Assembly: GCA_964507195.1 (NCBI GenBank)
Contig: CAZDPA010000065.1
Location: 1 to 20,088 of the forward strand
Length of the DNA: 20,088 bases
Direction of reading: 5' to 3'
Source of the DNA: Solimonas sp964507195
GTDB lineage: Bacteria; Pseudomonadota; Gammaproteobacteria; Nevskiales; Nevskiaceae
Numbering within the stretch: position 1 is the first letter of the stretch; each line of letters opens with the position of its first letter. Positions 1 to 6,975 of the stretch are shown here, piece by piece. The notes beneath the pieces are model-generated. The model ran no database searches and had not been told where the DNA came from. It was given only the letters and a program-made list of their open reading frames with translations. A program made the position numbers and the translations under genes.

Positions 1-1
1 G

Positions 2-1438
2 AACGCCGTACTCAAACCCAGCTTCAACGATTTCAAGATCAAGGATTTCTCGCTGGCCGAGTTCGGCCGCAAGCGCATCCGCATGGCCGAGGAGGAAATG
101 CCCGGCCTGATGAGCATCCGCGCCAAGTACGCGCCGCTGCAGCCGCTCAAGGGCGTGCGCCTGACCGGCTCGCTGCACATGACCAAGGAAACCGCGGTGC
201 TGCTGGAGACGCTGGGCCATCTCGGCGCCTCGGTGCGCTGGGCCAGCTGCAACATCTTCTCGACCTCCGACGACGCCGCCGCCGCGGTCGCCGCCGCCGG
301 CACGCCGGTGTTCGCCTGGAAGGGCGAGACGCTGGAGGAGTACTGGGATCTGGCGCTGGACAGCGTCACCCACACGCTGCCCGACGGCACGCTGACCGGC
401 CCCGAACTGGTGGTCGATGACGGCGGCGACGTCACCCTGCTGATCCACAAGGGCTATGAACTGGAACTCGGTTCGGACTGGGTCAACACGCCGTCCGACA
501 ACCACGAAGTCAAGGTCATCAAGGACCTGCTCAAGCGCGTTGCCAAGGAGCGCCCCGGCTTCTGGACCCGCGTGGTCAAGGACTGGCGCGGCGTCTCGGA
601 AGAGACGACCACCGGCGTGCACCGCCTGTACCAGATGATAGAAACCGGCAAGTTGCTGGTGCCCGCGATCAACGTCAACGACTCGGTCACCAAGTCCAAG
701 TTCGACAACCTGTACGGCTGCCGCTAATCGCTGGCCGACGGCATCAAGCGTGCCACCGATCTGATGATCGCCGGCAAGGTCGCGGTGGTCTGCGGTTACG
801 GCGACGTCGGCAAGGGCAGCGCGCACTCGCTGCGCGGCCTCGGCGCGCGCGTGATCGTCACCGAGATCGACCCCATCAACGCCCTGCAGGCGGCGATGGA
901 AGGCTTCCAGGTCGACACCGTCGAAGACACGCTGGGCCTCGCCGACATCTACGTCACGACCACCGGCAACAAGGACATCATCACGCTGGAGCACATGCGC
1001 GCGATGAAACACAACGCCCTGGTCTGCAACATCGGCCACTTCGACAACGAGATCCAGATGGATCGTCTGAACAGCGCCGAAGGCGTGGTCAAGATGAACA
1101 TCAAGCCGCAGGTCGATCACTACACCTTCGCCAACGGCAAGTGCATCTACGTCCTCGCCGAAGGCCGTCTGGTCAACCTCGGTTGCGCCAACGGCCATCC
1201 GGCGTTCGTGATGAGCAACTCGTTCTCGAACCAGACGCTCGCGCAGATCGACCTCTGGAAGAACAAGGACAAGTACGAAAAAACCGTCTACCGCCTGCCG
1301 AAGAAGCTCGACGAGGAAGTGGCCGCACTGCACCTTGAGCAGATCGGCGTGAAGCTGACGAAGCTGACGCAGGAACAGGCCGACTACCTCGGCGTGCCGG
1401 TCGAAGGCCCGTACAAGCCGGATCACTACCGCTACTAA
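2..1438 (+). CDS. ahcY: Adenosylhomocysteinase, interrupted by an in-frame TAA, start codon cut by window edge
   Basis: Hydrolyses S-adenosylhomocysteine to adenosine and homocysteine in the cytoplasmic methyl cycle. The frame is open from base 2 (NAVLKPSFNDFKIKDFSLAE), so base 1 is probably the G of the ATG and only two bases are lost. Family motifs run in order: the N-terminal substrate half with SLHMTKETAVLLETL and NIFSTSDDAAAA, FDNLYGCR, the NAD-binding loop VCGYGDVGKG, and the typical C-terminus PYKPDHYRY. Total length is about 479 codons, the long bacterial form. Odd: codon 725-727 is TAA where the family has Glu (LYGCR-E-SLADGIK). One G-to-T change from GAA explains it, and the frame is otherwise continuous on both sides. 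This is either an assembly/sequencing error or a real nonsense mutation; an intact pathway gene is more likely than a decayed one because everything else is conserved. MetF downstream acts in the same pathway. Confidence 0.93.
725..727 (+). other. In-frame premature stop codon within ahcY
   Basis: TAA lies between the codons for LYGCR and SLADGIKRATD, exactly where adenosylhomocysteinases carry a conserved Glu. No frameshift is involved. The nearest in-frame ATG downstream is at 764, which would give only the NAD-binding half. Confidence 0.9.
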
Positions 1439-1439
1439 G

Positions 1440-1468
1440 CCGTGAGGCGGGAGGGGTGAGGCGTGAGG
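1440..1468 (-). repeat. Left inverted arm of heptamer repeat (CGTGAGG orientation)
   Basis: Read on the minus strand this is CCTCACG, CCTCACC, CCTCCCG, CCTCACG plus a final G: four heptamers, two of them degenerate. It contains the GTG start codon of the four-helix-bundle ORF. Confidence 0.75.
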
Positions 1469-1705
1469 GGCGGAAAGCGGCGGCATCACGACCTTGAGGT
1501 CTGGCGCGACGCGCTGGACCTGGTCGAGGCCGTCTATCGGGTCACGTCCTCATTTCCTGCTGATGAGCGTTTCGGGCTGACCAGCCAGCTTCGCCGAGCC
1601 GCTGTTAGCGTGCCGTCAAATGTTGCAGAAGGCTCGGCCCGCAGGACGCGGGCTGAGTTGCTGCAGTTCCTTCTGCTGAACTCACTGAAGGTTGCAGAGC
1701 CATGA
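1463..1705 (+). CDS. Four-helix-bundle protein (23S rRNA IVS / Avd-like family), C-terminally truncated
   Basis: Small protein of the family found in 23S rRNA intervening sequences and related to accessory proteins of diversity-generating retroelements; its molecular role is unclear. Diagnostic stretches are HHDLEVWRDALDLVEAVY, then FPADERFGLTSQLRRAA, then SVPSNVAEGSARR. The 80 residues correspond to roughly the first two thirds of the usual ~115-130; the helix normally containing GSLAELET is replaced by LLNSLKVAEP and a stop. The GTG start at 1463 is the first start after an in-frame stop at 1457 and lies inside the left repeat arm. The stop (1703-1705) overlaps the ATG at 1702 of the next ORF. 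It is probably a decayed or shortened copy; expression is uncertain and there is no clear ribosome binding site. Confidence 0.7.
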   Translation: MRGGKRRHHDLEVWRDALDLVEAVYRVTSSFPADERFGLTSQLRRAAVSVPSNVAEGSARRTRAELLQFLLLNSLKVAEP

Positions 1706-2544
1706 CGCCTCACGCCTCACGTCTCACGCCTCACGGCCTGCGCATCCATCACCTCAACTGCGGCTCGATGTGCACTCATGGGCGGCGCCTGATGCAGGGT
1801 GAAGGCGGCTGGTTCGAGTCCGCGCAGATCGTCTGCCACTGCTGGCTGATCGAAGGCCGCAGCGGCCTCACGCTGGTCGATACCGGCTTGGGCACCGCTC
1901 AAGTCGAGGGCATGGTGCACGGCCACCTGAAAGCACTGATGCGCCCGCGCCTAAGCCTCGCAGAGACGGCACTGGCACAGATAGAAGCGCTGGGTTTCGA
2001 AGCCGCAGATGTTCGCGACATCGTGCTTACGCATCTCGATTTTGATCATGCCGGCGCGCTAGCTGATTTTCCGCAGGCCAGCGTGCATGTGCATGCGCCC
2101 GAACTTGCAGCCGCGCAGGCACCAGCGACTCTGATCGAGAAGCAGCGCTACGAAGCGCGTCTGTGGGCACATGGTCCGAAATGGCAGGCGCACAGCCCCA
2201 GCGGCGAGCGCTGGAATGGCTTTGACGCCGTGCGTGCGCTCGGAGACGAAGACGACGAGATTCTTCTGGTTCCGCTCAAAGGTCACACAAGAGGTCACAC
2301 CGGTGTTGCAGCCAGGGATCAGAACGGCTGGCGTCTGCATTGCGGCGATGCCTATTTCTTCCACACCGAAGTGAGCGCCGCCGCGCAGTGTCCGGTCGGC
2401 CTCAATGTGTTCCAGACCGTGCTCGCCGTAGACAACGCCGCGCGCAAGGCCAATCAGTCCCGTCTCGTCGCACTCAATGCGCAAGGCGGGATCACGCTCA
2501 ACAGTGCGCATTGCCCGCACGAATATGCCCGTGCAGCGGGCTGA
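1702..2544 (+). CDS. MBL-fold metallo-hydrolase
   Basis: Metallo-beta-lactamase-fold hydrolase, 280 residues from the ATG at 1702. Metal-site pieces seen in order: THLDFDHAG (HxDxDH form of the HxHxDH motif), GHTRGHTG, LHCGDAYFFH and a C-terminal SAHCPH. The fold resembles lactonase/glyoxalase-type members; the substrate cannot be named. Relatives as I remember them begin near MRIHHLNCG, which aligns with LRIHHLNCG at 1738, so residues 1-12 (MTPHASRLTPHG) are repeat-encoded extension. The native start appears to be CTG at 1738 or has been lost; ATG 1765 (MCTHG) is another option. It lies between ahcY and metF and ends 2 bp before the first metF ATG, suggesting co-transcription. Confidence 0.85.
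   Translation: MTPHASRLTPHGLRIHHLNCGSMCTHGRRLMQGEGGWFESAQIVCHCWLIEGRSGLTLVDTGLGTAQVEGMVHGHLKALMRPRLSLAETALAQIEALGFEAADVRDIVLTHLDFDHAGALADFPQASVHVHAPELAAAQAPATLIEKQRYEARLWAHGPKWQAHSPSGERWNGFDAVRALGDEDDEILLVPLKGHTRGHTGVAARDQNGWRLHCGDAYFFHTEVSAAAQCPVGLNVFQTVLAVDNAARKANQSRLVALNAQGGITLNSAHCPHEYARAAG
1708..1736 (+). repeat. Right inverted arm of heptamer repeat (CCTCACG x4)
   Basis: Units are CCTCACG, CCTCACG, TCTCACG, CCTCACG plus G. It mirrors the left arm at 1440-1468 and is translated in frame as the first residues of the MBL-fold ORF. Confidence 0.8.
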
Positions 2545-2546
2545 AC

Positions 2547-3422
2547 ATGCTCATGAACGCCAACGAAATCCACTTTTCCTTCGAACTGTTTCCGCCACGC
2601 ACACCGGTTGGCGTCGAGAAGCTGCCCGCGATCGTCGCGCAGCTTGCGACCGCACAGCCGTCGTTCTTCTCGGTGACCTATGGCGCCGGCGGCTCGGACC
2701 AGGACGGCACCTTCGAAACCGTTTCGATGGCCTCACGCACGACGGGGATCGAAGCGGCACCGCATCTGACCTGCATCGGCTCGACGCGCGCGAAGATTGC
2801 CGAACTGCTGCAACGATATCGCGATGCCGGCGTGCGCCGAATCGTCACGCTGCGCGGCGATCTGCCGGCAACCGCGACCAGCACCGGCGCGCCGGGCGAG
2901 CTGCGCTACGCCAACGAACTGGTGTCGTTCATCCGTGAAACCCATGGCGATCACTTCAAGATCGAAGTGGCGGCGTATCCGGAAACCCATCCGCAGGCGG
3001 TTAATCCGGATGCTGACTTCGACGCCTTCCGCCGCAAGGTCGAAGCCGGCGCGCATGGCGCGGTGACGCAGTACTTCTACAACGCCGACAGCTATTTCGA
3101 TTTCGTCGAACGCTGCACGAAAGCCGGCATCAAGACACCGATCGTCGCCGGGATCATGCCGATCACCAACCACGCGCAGCTGACACGCTTCTCGGCCGCT
3201 TGCGGCGCGGAAATTCCGCGCTGGATCCGTCTGCGCCTGGAGCAGTACCAGGACGACAGGCAGGCGCTGCAGGACTTCGGCGTCGACGTCGTCTCGCGCC
3301 TGTGCCGCACGCTGCTCGACGGCGGCGCGCCAGGATTGCACTTCTACACGCTGAACCAGGCAGAGCCGACGCTGCGCCTGTGGAAGAACCTGTCGCTGCC
3401 GATGCGCCTCACCGGCACCTGA
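2547..3422 (+). CDS. metF: 5,10-methylenetetrahydrofolate reductase
   Basis: Reduces methylenetetrahydrofolate to 5-methyltetrahydrofolate using FAD, giving the methyl donor for methionine synthesis. The sequence opens with HFSFELFPPRTPVG, whose Glu matches the catalytic Glu of MetF, followed by SVTYGAGGS, VTLRGDLP (conserved Asp by the flavin), AAYPETHPQA and TQYFYNADSYF, and ends GLHFYTLNQAEPTL. At 291 residues it is the normal bacterial length. ATGs at 2547 and 2553 are both possible (MLMNANEIHF or MNANEIHF); no strong Shine-Dalgarno separates them. The frame is open further upstream but that part lies inside the MBL gene and has no MetF similarity. It shares the methionine/SAM cycle with ahcY. 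Confidence 0.95.
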   Translation: MLMNANEIHFSFELFPPRTPVGVEKLPAIVAQLATAQPSFFSVTYGAGGSDQDGTFETVSMASRTTGIEAAPHLTCIGSTRAKIAELLQRYRDAGVRRIVTLRGDLPATATSTGAPGELRYANELVSFIRETHGDHFKIEVAAYPETHPQAVNPDADFDAFRRKVEAGAHGAVTQYFYNADSYFDFVERCTKAGIKTPIVAGIMPITNHAQLTRFSAACGAEIPRWIRLRLEQYQDDRQALQDFGVDVVSRLCRTLLDGGAPGLHFYTLNQAEPTLRLWKNLSLPMRLTGT

Positions 3423-3423
3423 C

Positions 3424-4011
3424 GTGATCGTCGTCGCGCTCGTCTTCTTCGTCGGCGCGGGAGTGGCGCTGTTCTGGCTGGAAGAGCGGCTCCATCACAT
3501 CACACGCCATGGCTTGGCACAGGTCTGGGTTGAATCCTTCCTGCTGCCGCTGTGCCGGGTGTTTGCCTTGATGCTGCTGATGCTGATCGCCTACCCCGGC
3601 CTGTTCGGCACATTCGCGGCCCCGCCGCTAGGGAAGATCGTGTTCAGCGTTGAAGGCCGCTTTGATCATCTGATCAATGTCCTGTTTCTCGCGGGACTGT
3701 TGTTGCCGGCGATTCCGGGCGCCCGCAAGCTCGCTGGCGTAGTGCTGCCGTTGCAGGGCATGGCCGGCGTGGCGATGCTGTTCTCGTGGCTGGCGCAGTC
3801 GTTGAATGTGCAGGCTCGGCTGCTGCCGACGCTTTCGCAGTGGCTCACACTCGCGACACTGAGCGCCGTTGCCATGCTCTGCGCATGGCTGCTGACCCGC
3901 GCGGTGGACGACCCGACCCGTCGCCACGATCTGTACGACCTCCTGCTGTTGTGGCTGCAAGCACCGGTACTGCTCGTCTACGGCAGAATGCTCGGCAGCC
4001 AACTGGCATGA
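3424..4011 (+). CDS. Multi-pass membrane protein of unknown function
   Basis: A 195-residue hydrophobic protein I do not recognise. About six likely membrane segments: near residues 2-17, 42-60, 80-97, 102-122, 136-156 and 172-190. Between the first two lies an amphipathic stretch, EERLHHITRHGLAQ. No catalytic motif is visible. The GTG start at 3424 follows the metF stop by one base, so it is probably translated as part of the metF operon. GTG is chosen because the hydrophobic stretch begins immediately and there is no better start. High hydrophobicity and coherent codon usage support a real gene. Confidence 0.7.
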   Translation: MIVVALVFFVGAGVALFWLEERLHHITRHGLAQVWVESFLLPLCRVFALMLLMLIAYPGLFGTFAAPPLGKIVFSVEGRFDHLINVLFLAGLLLPAIPGARKLAGVVLPLQGMAGVAMLFSWLAQSLNVQARLLPTLSQWLTLATLSAVAMLCAWLLTRAVDDPTRRHDLYDLLLLWLQAPVLLVYGRMLGSQLA

Positions 4012-4033
4012 AGAGAGCGCATAAACCTTGCAG

Positions 4034-4669
4034 ATGAGTCCCGCCACCCTACTGCACCTGCTCGACTACGCCGGAGTCGCGGTATTCGGCGTATCCGGCG
4101 CACTGGTCGCCGGGCGCAAGTCGCTCGATCTGCTTGGGGTGGTTGTGATCGGCATCGTCACCGCAATCGGCGGCGGTACCCTGCGCGACCTGCTGCTCGA
4201 TCGCACCGTGTTCTGGATCACCGATCCCGGCTATCTGGTGACGATCATCGTCGCTGCGCTGCTGACCGTGGTCTATACACGTTACCGTCGTCCACCGGAC
4301 AAGGCCCTGCAGTTTGCCGACGCCCTCGGCCTGGCGCTGTTCGCCATCGCCGGCGCGCAGGTCGCGGAGTCCAGCGGCGCGGGCGATCTGATTGCCGTGG
4401 TCATGGGCACAATCACCGGTGTCTTCGGCGGCGTATTGCGCGACATCCTGTGCGCCGAGATTCCGATGATCCTGCGCAAGGGCAATATCTACGCGACCGC
4501 GGCAATTGCCGGCTGCTCGGTCTATGTCGTGCTGCAGGACGCCGACATCGCCCGCGCCTGGGCAGCCGGCACCGGTATGCTGGTGATCGTCACACTGCGC
4601 CTTGCGGCCATCATCTGGAATCTTTCTCTCCCTGTTTTCTCGCTGACCGAACCGCCTGATCGCCGATGA
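4034..4669 (+). CDS. TRIC cation channel family protein (UPF0126/YicG-like)
   Basis: Inner-membrane protein of the UPF0126/TRIC family; trimeric intracellular cation channel homologues in bacteria conduct monovalent cations. Two internally repeated halves each show the family glycine motif: AIGGGTLRDLLLDR, around residue 45, and VFGGVLRDILCAE, around residue 135, each followed by a conserved membrane helix pair. At 211 residues from ATG 4034 it has standard length with about seven membrane segments. A TTG six bases upstream (4028) is an alternative but ATG is preferred. The stop overlaps the mtgA ATG (ATGA at 4666-4669), indicating translational coupling. The physiological role here is unknown. 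Confidence 0.9.
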   Translation: MSPATLLHLLDYAGVAVFGVSGALVAGRKSLDLLGVVVIGIVTAIGGGTLRDLLLDRTVFWITDPGYLVTIIVAALLTVVYTRYRRPPDKALQFADALGLALFAIAGAQVAESSGAGDLIAVVMGTITGVFGGVLRDILCAEIPMILRKGNIYATAAIAGCSVYVVLQDADIARAWAAGTGMLVIVTLRLAAIIWNLSLPVFSLTEPPDRR

Positions 4670-5803
4670 ATCCGCAACGCCCGCGCCAGCCCCCGAATCT
4701 CGAACCGACCGCAACGCCGCCGCGCGCGCCGGATCTGTTCACGCCGCAGAAGGAACGCCCATCGCGGGCGCCGGATTCCTTTTTTGCTCCGCCTCCACAG
4801 CGTCCATCAGAGCCGGAGATTGCCGACAAGCCGCCGCGCAAGCCGCGTTCGCTCGCCAGCATCCTGCTGTGGATTNNNNNNNNNNCTGGTGATCGTGCCG
4901 GTGCTGCTGCTGCGCTGGGTACCGGTGCCGACCACGGCATTCATGCTGCAGAGCCCGTCGAAACCAGTGCACTATCAGTGGGTCTCCGCCGATCAGATTC
5001 CGGCCAGCATGCGCAAGGCGGTCGTTGCCGCGGAGGACCAGAAGTTCTTCCAGCATCGCGGCTTTGATCTCGAAGCCATCGACAAGGCGCGCGAACACAA
5101 CAAGGCTCACAAGAAAAAACGTGGCGCTTCGACGATCAGTCAGCAGACCGCGAAAAATCTGTTCCTGTGGTCAGGCGGCGGCTATTTTCGCAAAGGCATC
5201 GAAGCCGGCATGACCGTCGTCATCGAGACGCTGTGGTCGAAGGACCGCATCCTCGAGGTGTATCTGAACGTCGCCGAGTTCGGCCCCGGCGTCTACGGCG
5301 TTGAAGCTGCGGCACAGCGCTACTTCGGTCGCTCGGCGTTGTACCTGAGCGCCGAGCAGTGCGCGCGCCTTGCTGCCGTGCTGCCGAGCCCGCGACGCTG
5401 GAATGTCACCAATCCGGGCCCGTACGTTGCCAAGCGCAGTGCATGGATCCTGCGTCAGATGGGGGCCCGCGCACCAGTGGCCGATACGGGTACGACGGAC
5501 GCGCCCGGCGATACGTCCCCCATCGACGATCCAGAACCCGAGATGCCACCGGAACTCGATCCCGAGGCCGACGATGTGCCTGATCCGGCAGCGCTCGTCG
5601 ACGATCCGGAACCGACTGAAGAAGCGTCCGAGATCTACAGCGGCAAGACCGTCGGCCAGCGCGTCAACACCAAAGGCGAAGGCGCTGACGTGCGCACGCG
5701 CGCGCTCAAATCAGCCGACGAATGGAGTGCCGAGCCGATTCCGATCGACGAAGACACCCCGCTGCCGGGCACAGCGCCGACCGAGGCACCGCCGACGCCG
5801 TAG
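4666..5803 (+). CDS. mtgA: Monofunctional peptidoglycan glycosyltransferase, interrupted by a 10-N assembly gap
   Basis: Polymerises lipid II into glycan strands (GT51 fold), anchored in the inner membrane. Seventy codons precede the gap: a Pro-rich cytoplasmic leader, then the start of the membrane helix (SLASILLWI). After the gap the protein resumes in another frame with the rest of the helix (LVIVPVLLLRW). Since both sides align to one protein, the true gap is a multiple of three and ten Ns is a placeholder. GT51 motifs: AAEDQKFFQHRGFD (catalytic Glu at 5033-5035), GASTISQQTAKNLFL, and KDRILEVYLNVAEFGPGVYG. After SAWILRQMG (~5464), where MtgA normally ends, about 110 extra residues follow: acidic, Pro/Asp/Glu-rich and probably disordered. 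The ATG overlaps the upstream stop. Confidence 0.93.
4876..4885. other. Assembly gap (10 N) inside mtgA
   Basis: Ten consecutive Ns fall inside the single membrane helix of MtgA. The reading frames on the two sides differ by one, so the real missing length cannot be 10. Confidence 0.99.
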
Positions 5804-5806
5804 CGC

Positions 5807-6472
5807 TCAAGGTAAAGCGTCTGCCGGTTGCGACGTCTGACGCGCCGCAGCCTGGATCTTCTCGACGATGTCGTGGCCCAGCGCGCTCTGTACCCGCGTC
5901 CACAGCTGCGGATTGCGCGCGCGCAGGTTCTGCAGTACCGCCATGGGCCAGGCCTGAACCTCGATCCGGCCTTGCGCCACGGTATCGGCGGTCGCGGCCT
6001 CGCCGGTCAGCAGGCTCATTTCGCCGACGAAGGTGCCGCGATGCAGGCGCGCCAGCTCGCGTCCGCCGGCCTTCACGCAGACCTCACCTGCAAGCATGAA
6101 ATACAGCGCTTGCGGCTTCTGCTGACTCGCCGTCAACGCCGCCTGGTCCAGCACCTGGTGCTGCCCCATCGCCCAGAAGCGCAGGAATTCCTGCGGGCTC
6201 AGCGCATGGAAATGACGTGCGTGCAGTTCGACCAGTTCCGCCGGCAGCTGCACCGCGCGCCGTTCGCGCAGGATGCGGATGACCCAGACCGTATTGATCA
6301 CCACGAACACCGCGTTCCACACACCAATCGCCGGCACGGCGTGCGCAAAGGCGTAGACGCTCAGGGTGGCCTGAGCGACGACAAGCAGCGAACGCAGCCA
6401 GAGCATGTCGCGCGCCAGCAGCGCGAACAGCATCATCACGTAGCCGGTGTGCACCAGCACTTCGATCAACAT
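5807..6472 (-). CDS. Popeye-like membrane protein with cyclic-nucleotide-binding-type domain
   Basis: Protein of 221 residues. Three predicted membrane helices (about 5-20, 27-45 and 49-67, the last containing GVWNAVFVVINTVWVIRIL) precede a cytosolic CRP/FNR-type beta-barrel domain, about residues 95-205. This is the order found in Popeye-domain proteins. The phosphate-binding cassette is recognisable as FVGEMSLLTGEAATA (148-162), but the Arg that contacts the cyclic phosphate in canonical domains is absent (EAAT instead of RxAT). Ligand binding is therefore uncertain and may be non-canonical. It converges on mtgA with only 3 bp between stops and shows no terminator. The start ATG is chosen because the first helix begins right there; the ribosome site is weak (GGGGGCG). 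Confidence 0.85.
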   Translation of the reverse strand: MLIEVLVHTGYVMMLFALLARDMLWLRSLLVVAQATLSVYAFAHAVPAIGVWNAVFVVINTVWVIRILRERRAVQLPAELVELHARHFHALSPQEFLRFWAMGQHQVLDQAALTASQQKPQALYFMLAGEVCVKAGGRELARLHRGTFVGEMSLLTGEAATADTVAQGRIEVQAWPMAVLQNLRARNPQLWTRVQSALGHDIVEKIQAAARQTSQPADALP

Positions 6473-6588
6473 GTGTCGCCCCCGTATCGATGGCGCAGCA
6501 TGCCTGCAATCGCCGTGAAATCCATAAATCGGTCGCTACGTACGATCATGGATCGGCCAGCATGCGCAAAAGCTGTGATTTTTTATTG

Positions 6589-6604
6589 GACAATGTAGAT
6601 TGTC
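6589..6604. promoter_or_regulatory. 16-bp inverted repeat, possible operator
   Basis: GACAAT-GTAG-ATTGTC is a perfect 6-bp inverted repeat with a 4-bp spacer, about 117 bp upstream of the Popeye-like start. It lies in the AT-rich zone, a usual position for a dimeric repressor or activator. The cognate regulator is unknown. Confidence 0.4.
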
Positions 6605-6681
6605 GTGTTCAAGGTTTTACTTTAAGTAATAACCACAACTACTGCTTTCAAAAGAAAAAGAGGAAACTTGCGCACAATCTG

Positions 6682-6690
6682 TGTGGATAA
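6682..6690 (-). promoter_or_regulatory. DnaA box (perfect TTATCCACA on the minus strand)
   Basis: TGTGGATAA on the plus strand is the exact complement of the E. coli consensus DnaA box. It is followed by CTGTGTGCACAG, and together they resemble oriC or DnaA-regulated promoter sequence. A chance match is possible; supporting context is the adjoining AT-rich stretch and a second box at 6871. Confidence 0.5.
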
Positions 6691-6870
6691 CTGTGTGCAC
6701 AGCATGGCGAACAAGCGACGGAAATGCTGCAAGGACGTGGGTTTCAGCGTCTGTACGGTTTTGTGACCATCCATCTTTTCCATTTGAAATCATGGACATA
6801 ACAAATTTCTGCCAGCTTTCTGGCAAAAAACCTCGCAATGACGGGCCTTTGCGGGCGTTTGCACCAGCGT

Positions 6871-6879
6871 TGTGCATAA
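6871..6879 (-). promoter_or_regulatory. Second DnaA-box-like site (TTATGCACA on the minus strand)
   Basis: TGTGCATAA fits the relaxed consensus TTWTNCACA when complemented. It has the same orientation as the box at 6682, 189 bp away, and is about 100 bp before thiD. Confidence 0.4.
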
Positions 6880-6963
6880 GCAGGCGCGTCGCATCCCCGG
6901 GGCACGTAAAAGTCAAGCCGTGTAATGCGTGAATCAGCGCCCGCTGGCGGCCTGTCTCACCCG

Positions 6964-6969
6964 TACAAT
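6964..6969 (+). promoter_or_regulatory. Candidate -10 element for thiD (TACAAT)
   Basis: TACAAT matches the sigma-70 -10 at five of six positions and ends six bases before the thiD ATG, so transcription could begin at or next to the start codon. No good -35 is visible at the expected distance and there is no Shine-Dalgarno, consistent with but not proof of a leaderless mRNA. Confidence 0.3.
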
Positions 6970-6975
6970 TCACAC

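Larger units (their letters stand above)
1440..1736 (+). mobile_element. Putative small insertion: four-helix-bundle ORF between inverted heptamer arms
   Basis: A 297-bp unit begins one base after the ahcY stop and ends where homology to the MBL-fold gene begins. Its ends are 29-bp inverted arms (1440-1468 and 1708-1736) matching at about 26 of 29 positions. Each arm consists of four copies of the heptamer CCTCACG or its complement, some degenerate, and the outer ends CCGTGAGG and CCTCACGG pair perfectly. I see no target-site duplication and no transposase, so mobility is inferred from structure only. Movement in trans, or a passive repeat-recombination unit, are both possible. Confidence 0.5.
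6473..6975. other. AT-rich intergenic region between divergent genes
   Basis: 503 bp with no credible gene. Bases 6571-6670 contain 68 A/T by my count, against strongly GC-rich surroundings. The region holds a 16-bp inverted repeat (6589-6604), a smaller one (CGATC ATG GATCG, 6543-6555), two same-orientation DnaA-box-like sequences (6682-6690, 6871-6879), and a hairpin TGCCAG-CTTT-CTGGCA (6810-6825) followed by A6 rather than T. It must carry the promoters for the Popeye-like gene (leftward) and thiD (rightward). Open frames across it show no family resemblance. Confidence 0.7.

Noticed and set aside
2340..2546. Extended N-terminus for metF
   Set aside because: Overlaps the MBL gene out of frame and is Arg-rich without MetF similarity.
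6810..6830. Hairpin TGCCAG-CTTT-CTGGCA as a terminator
   Set aside because: It is followed by A6 on the plus strand and lacks a U run on the minus strand after the stem.
6473..6975. Several open frames of 66-122 residues on both strands in the AT-rich gap
   Set aside because: No ribosome sites, no recognisable family, low-complexity composition; the region reads as regulatory DNA.
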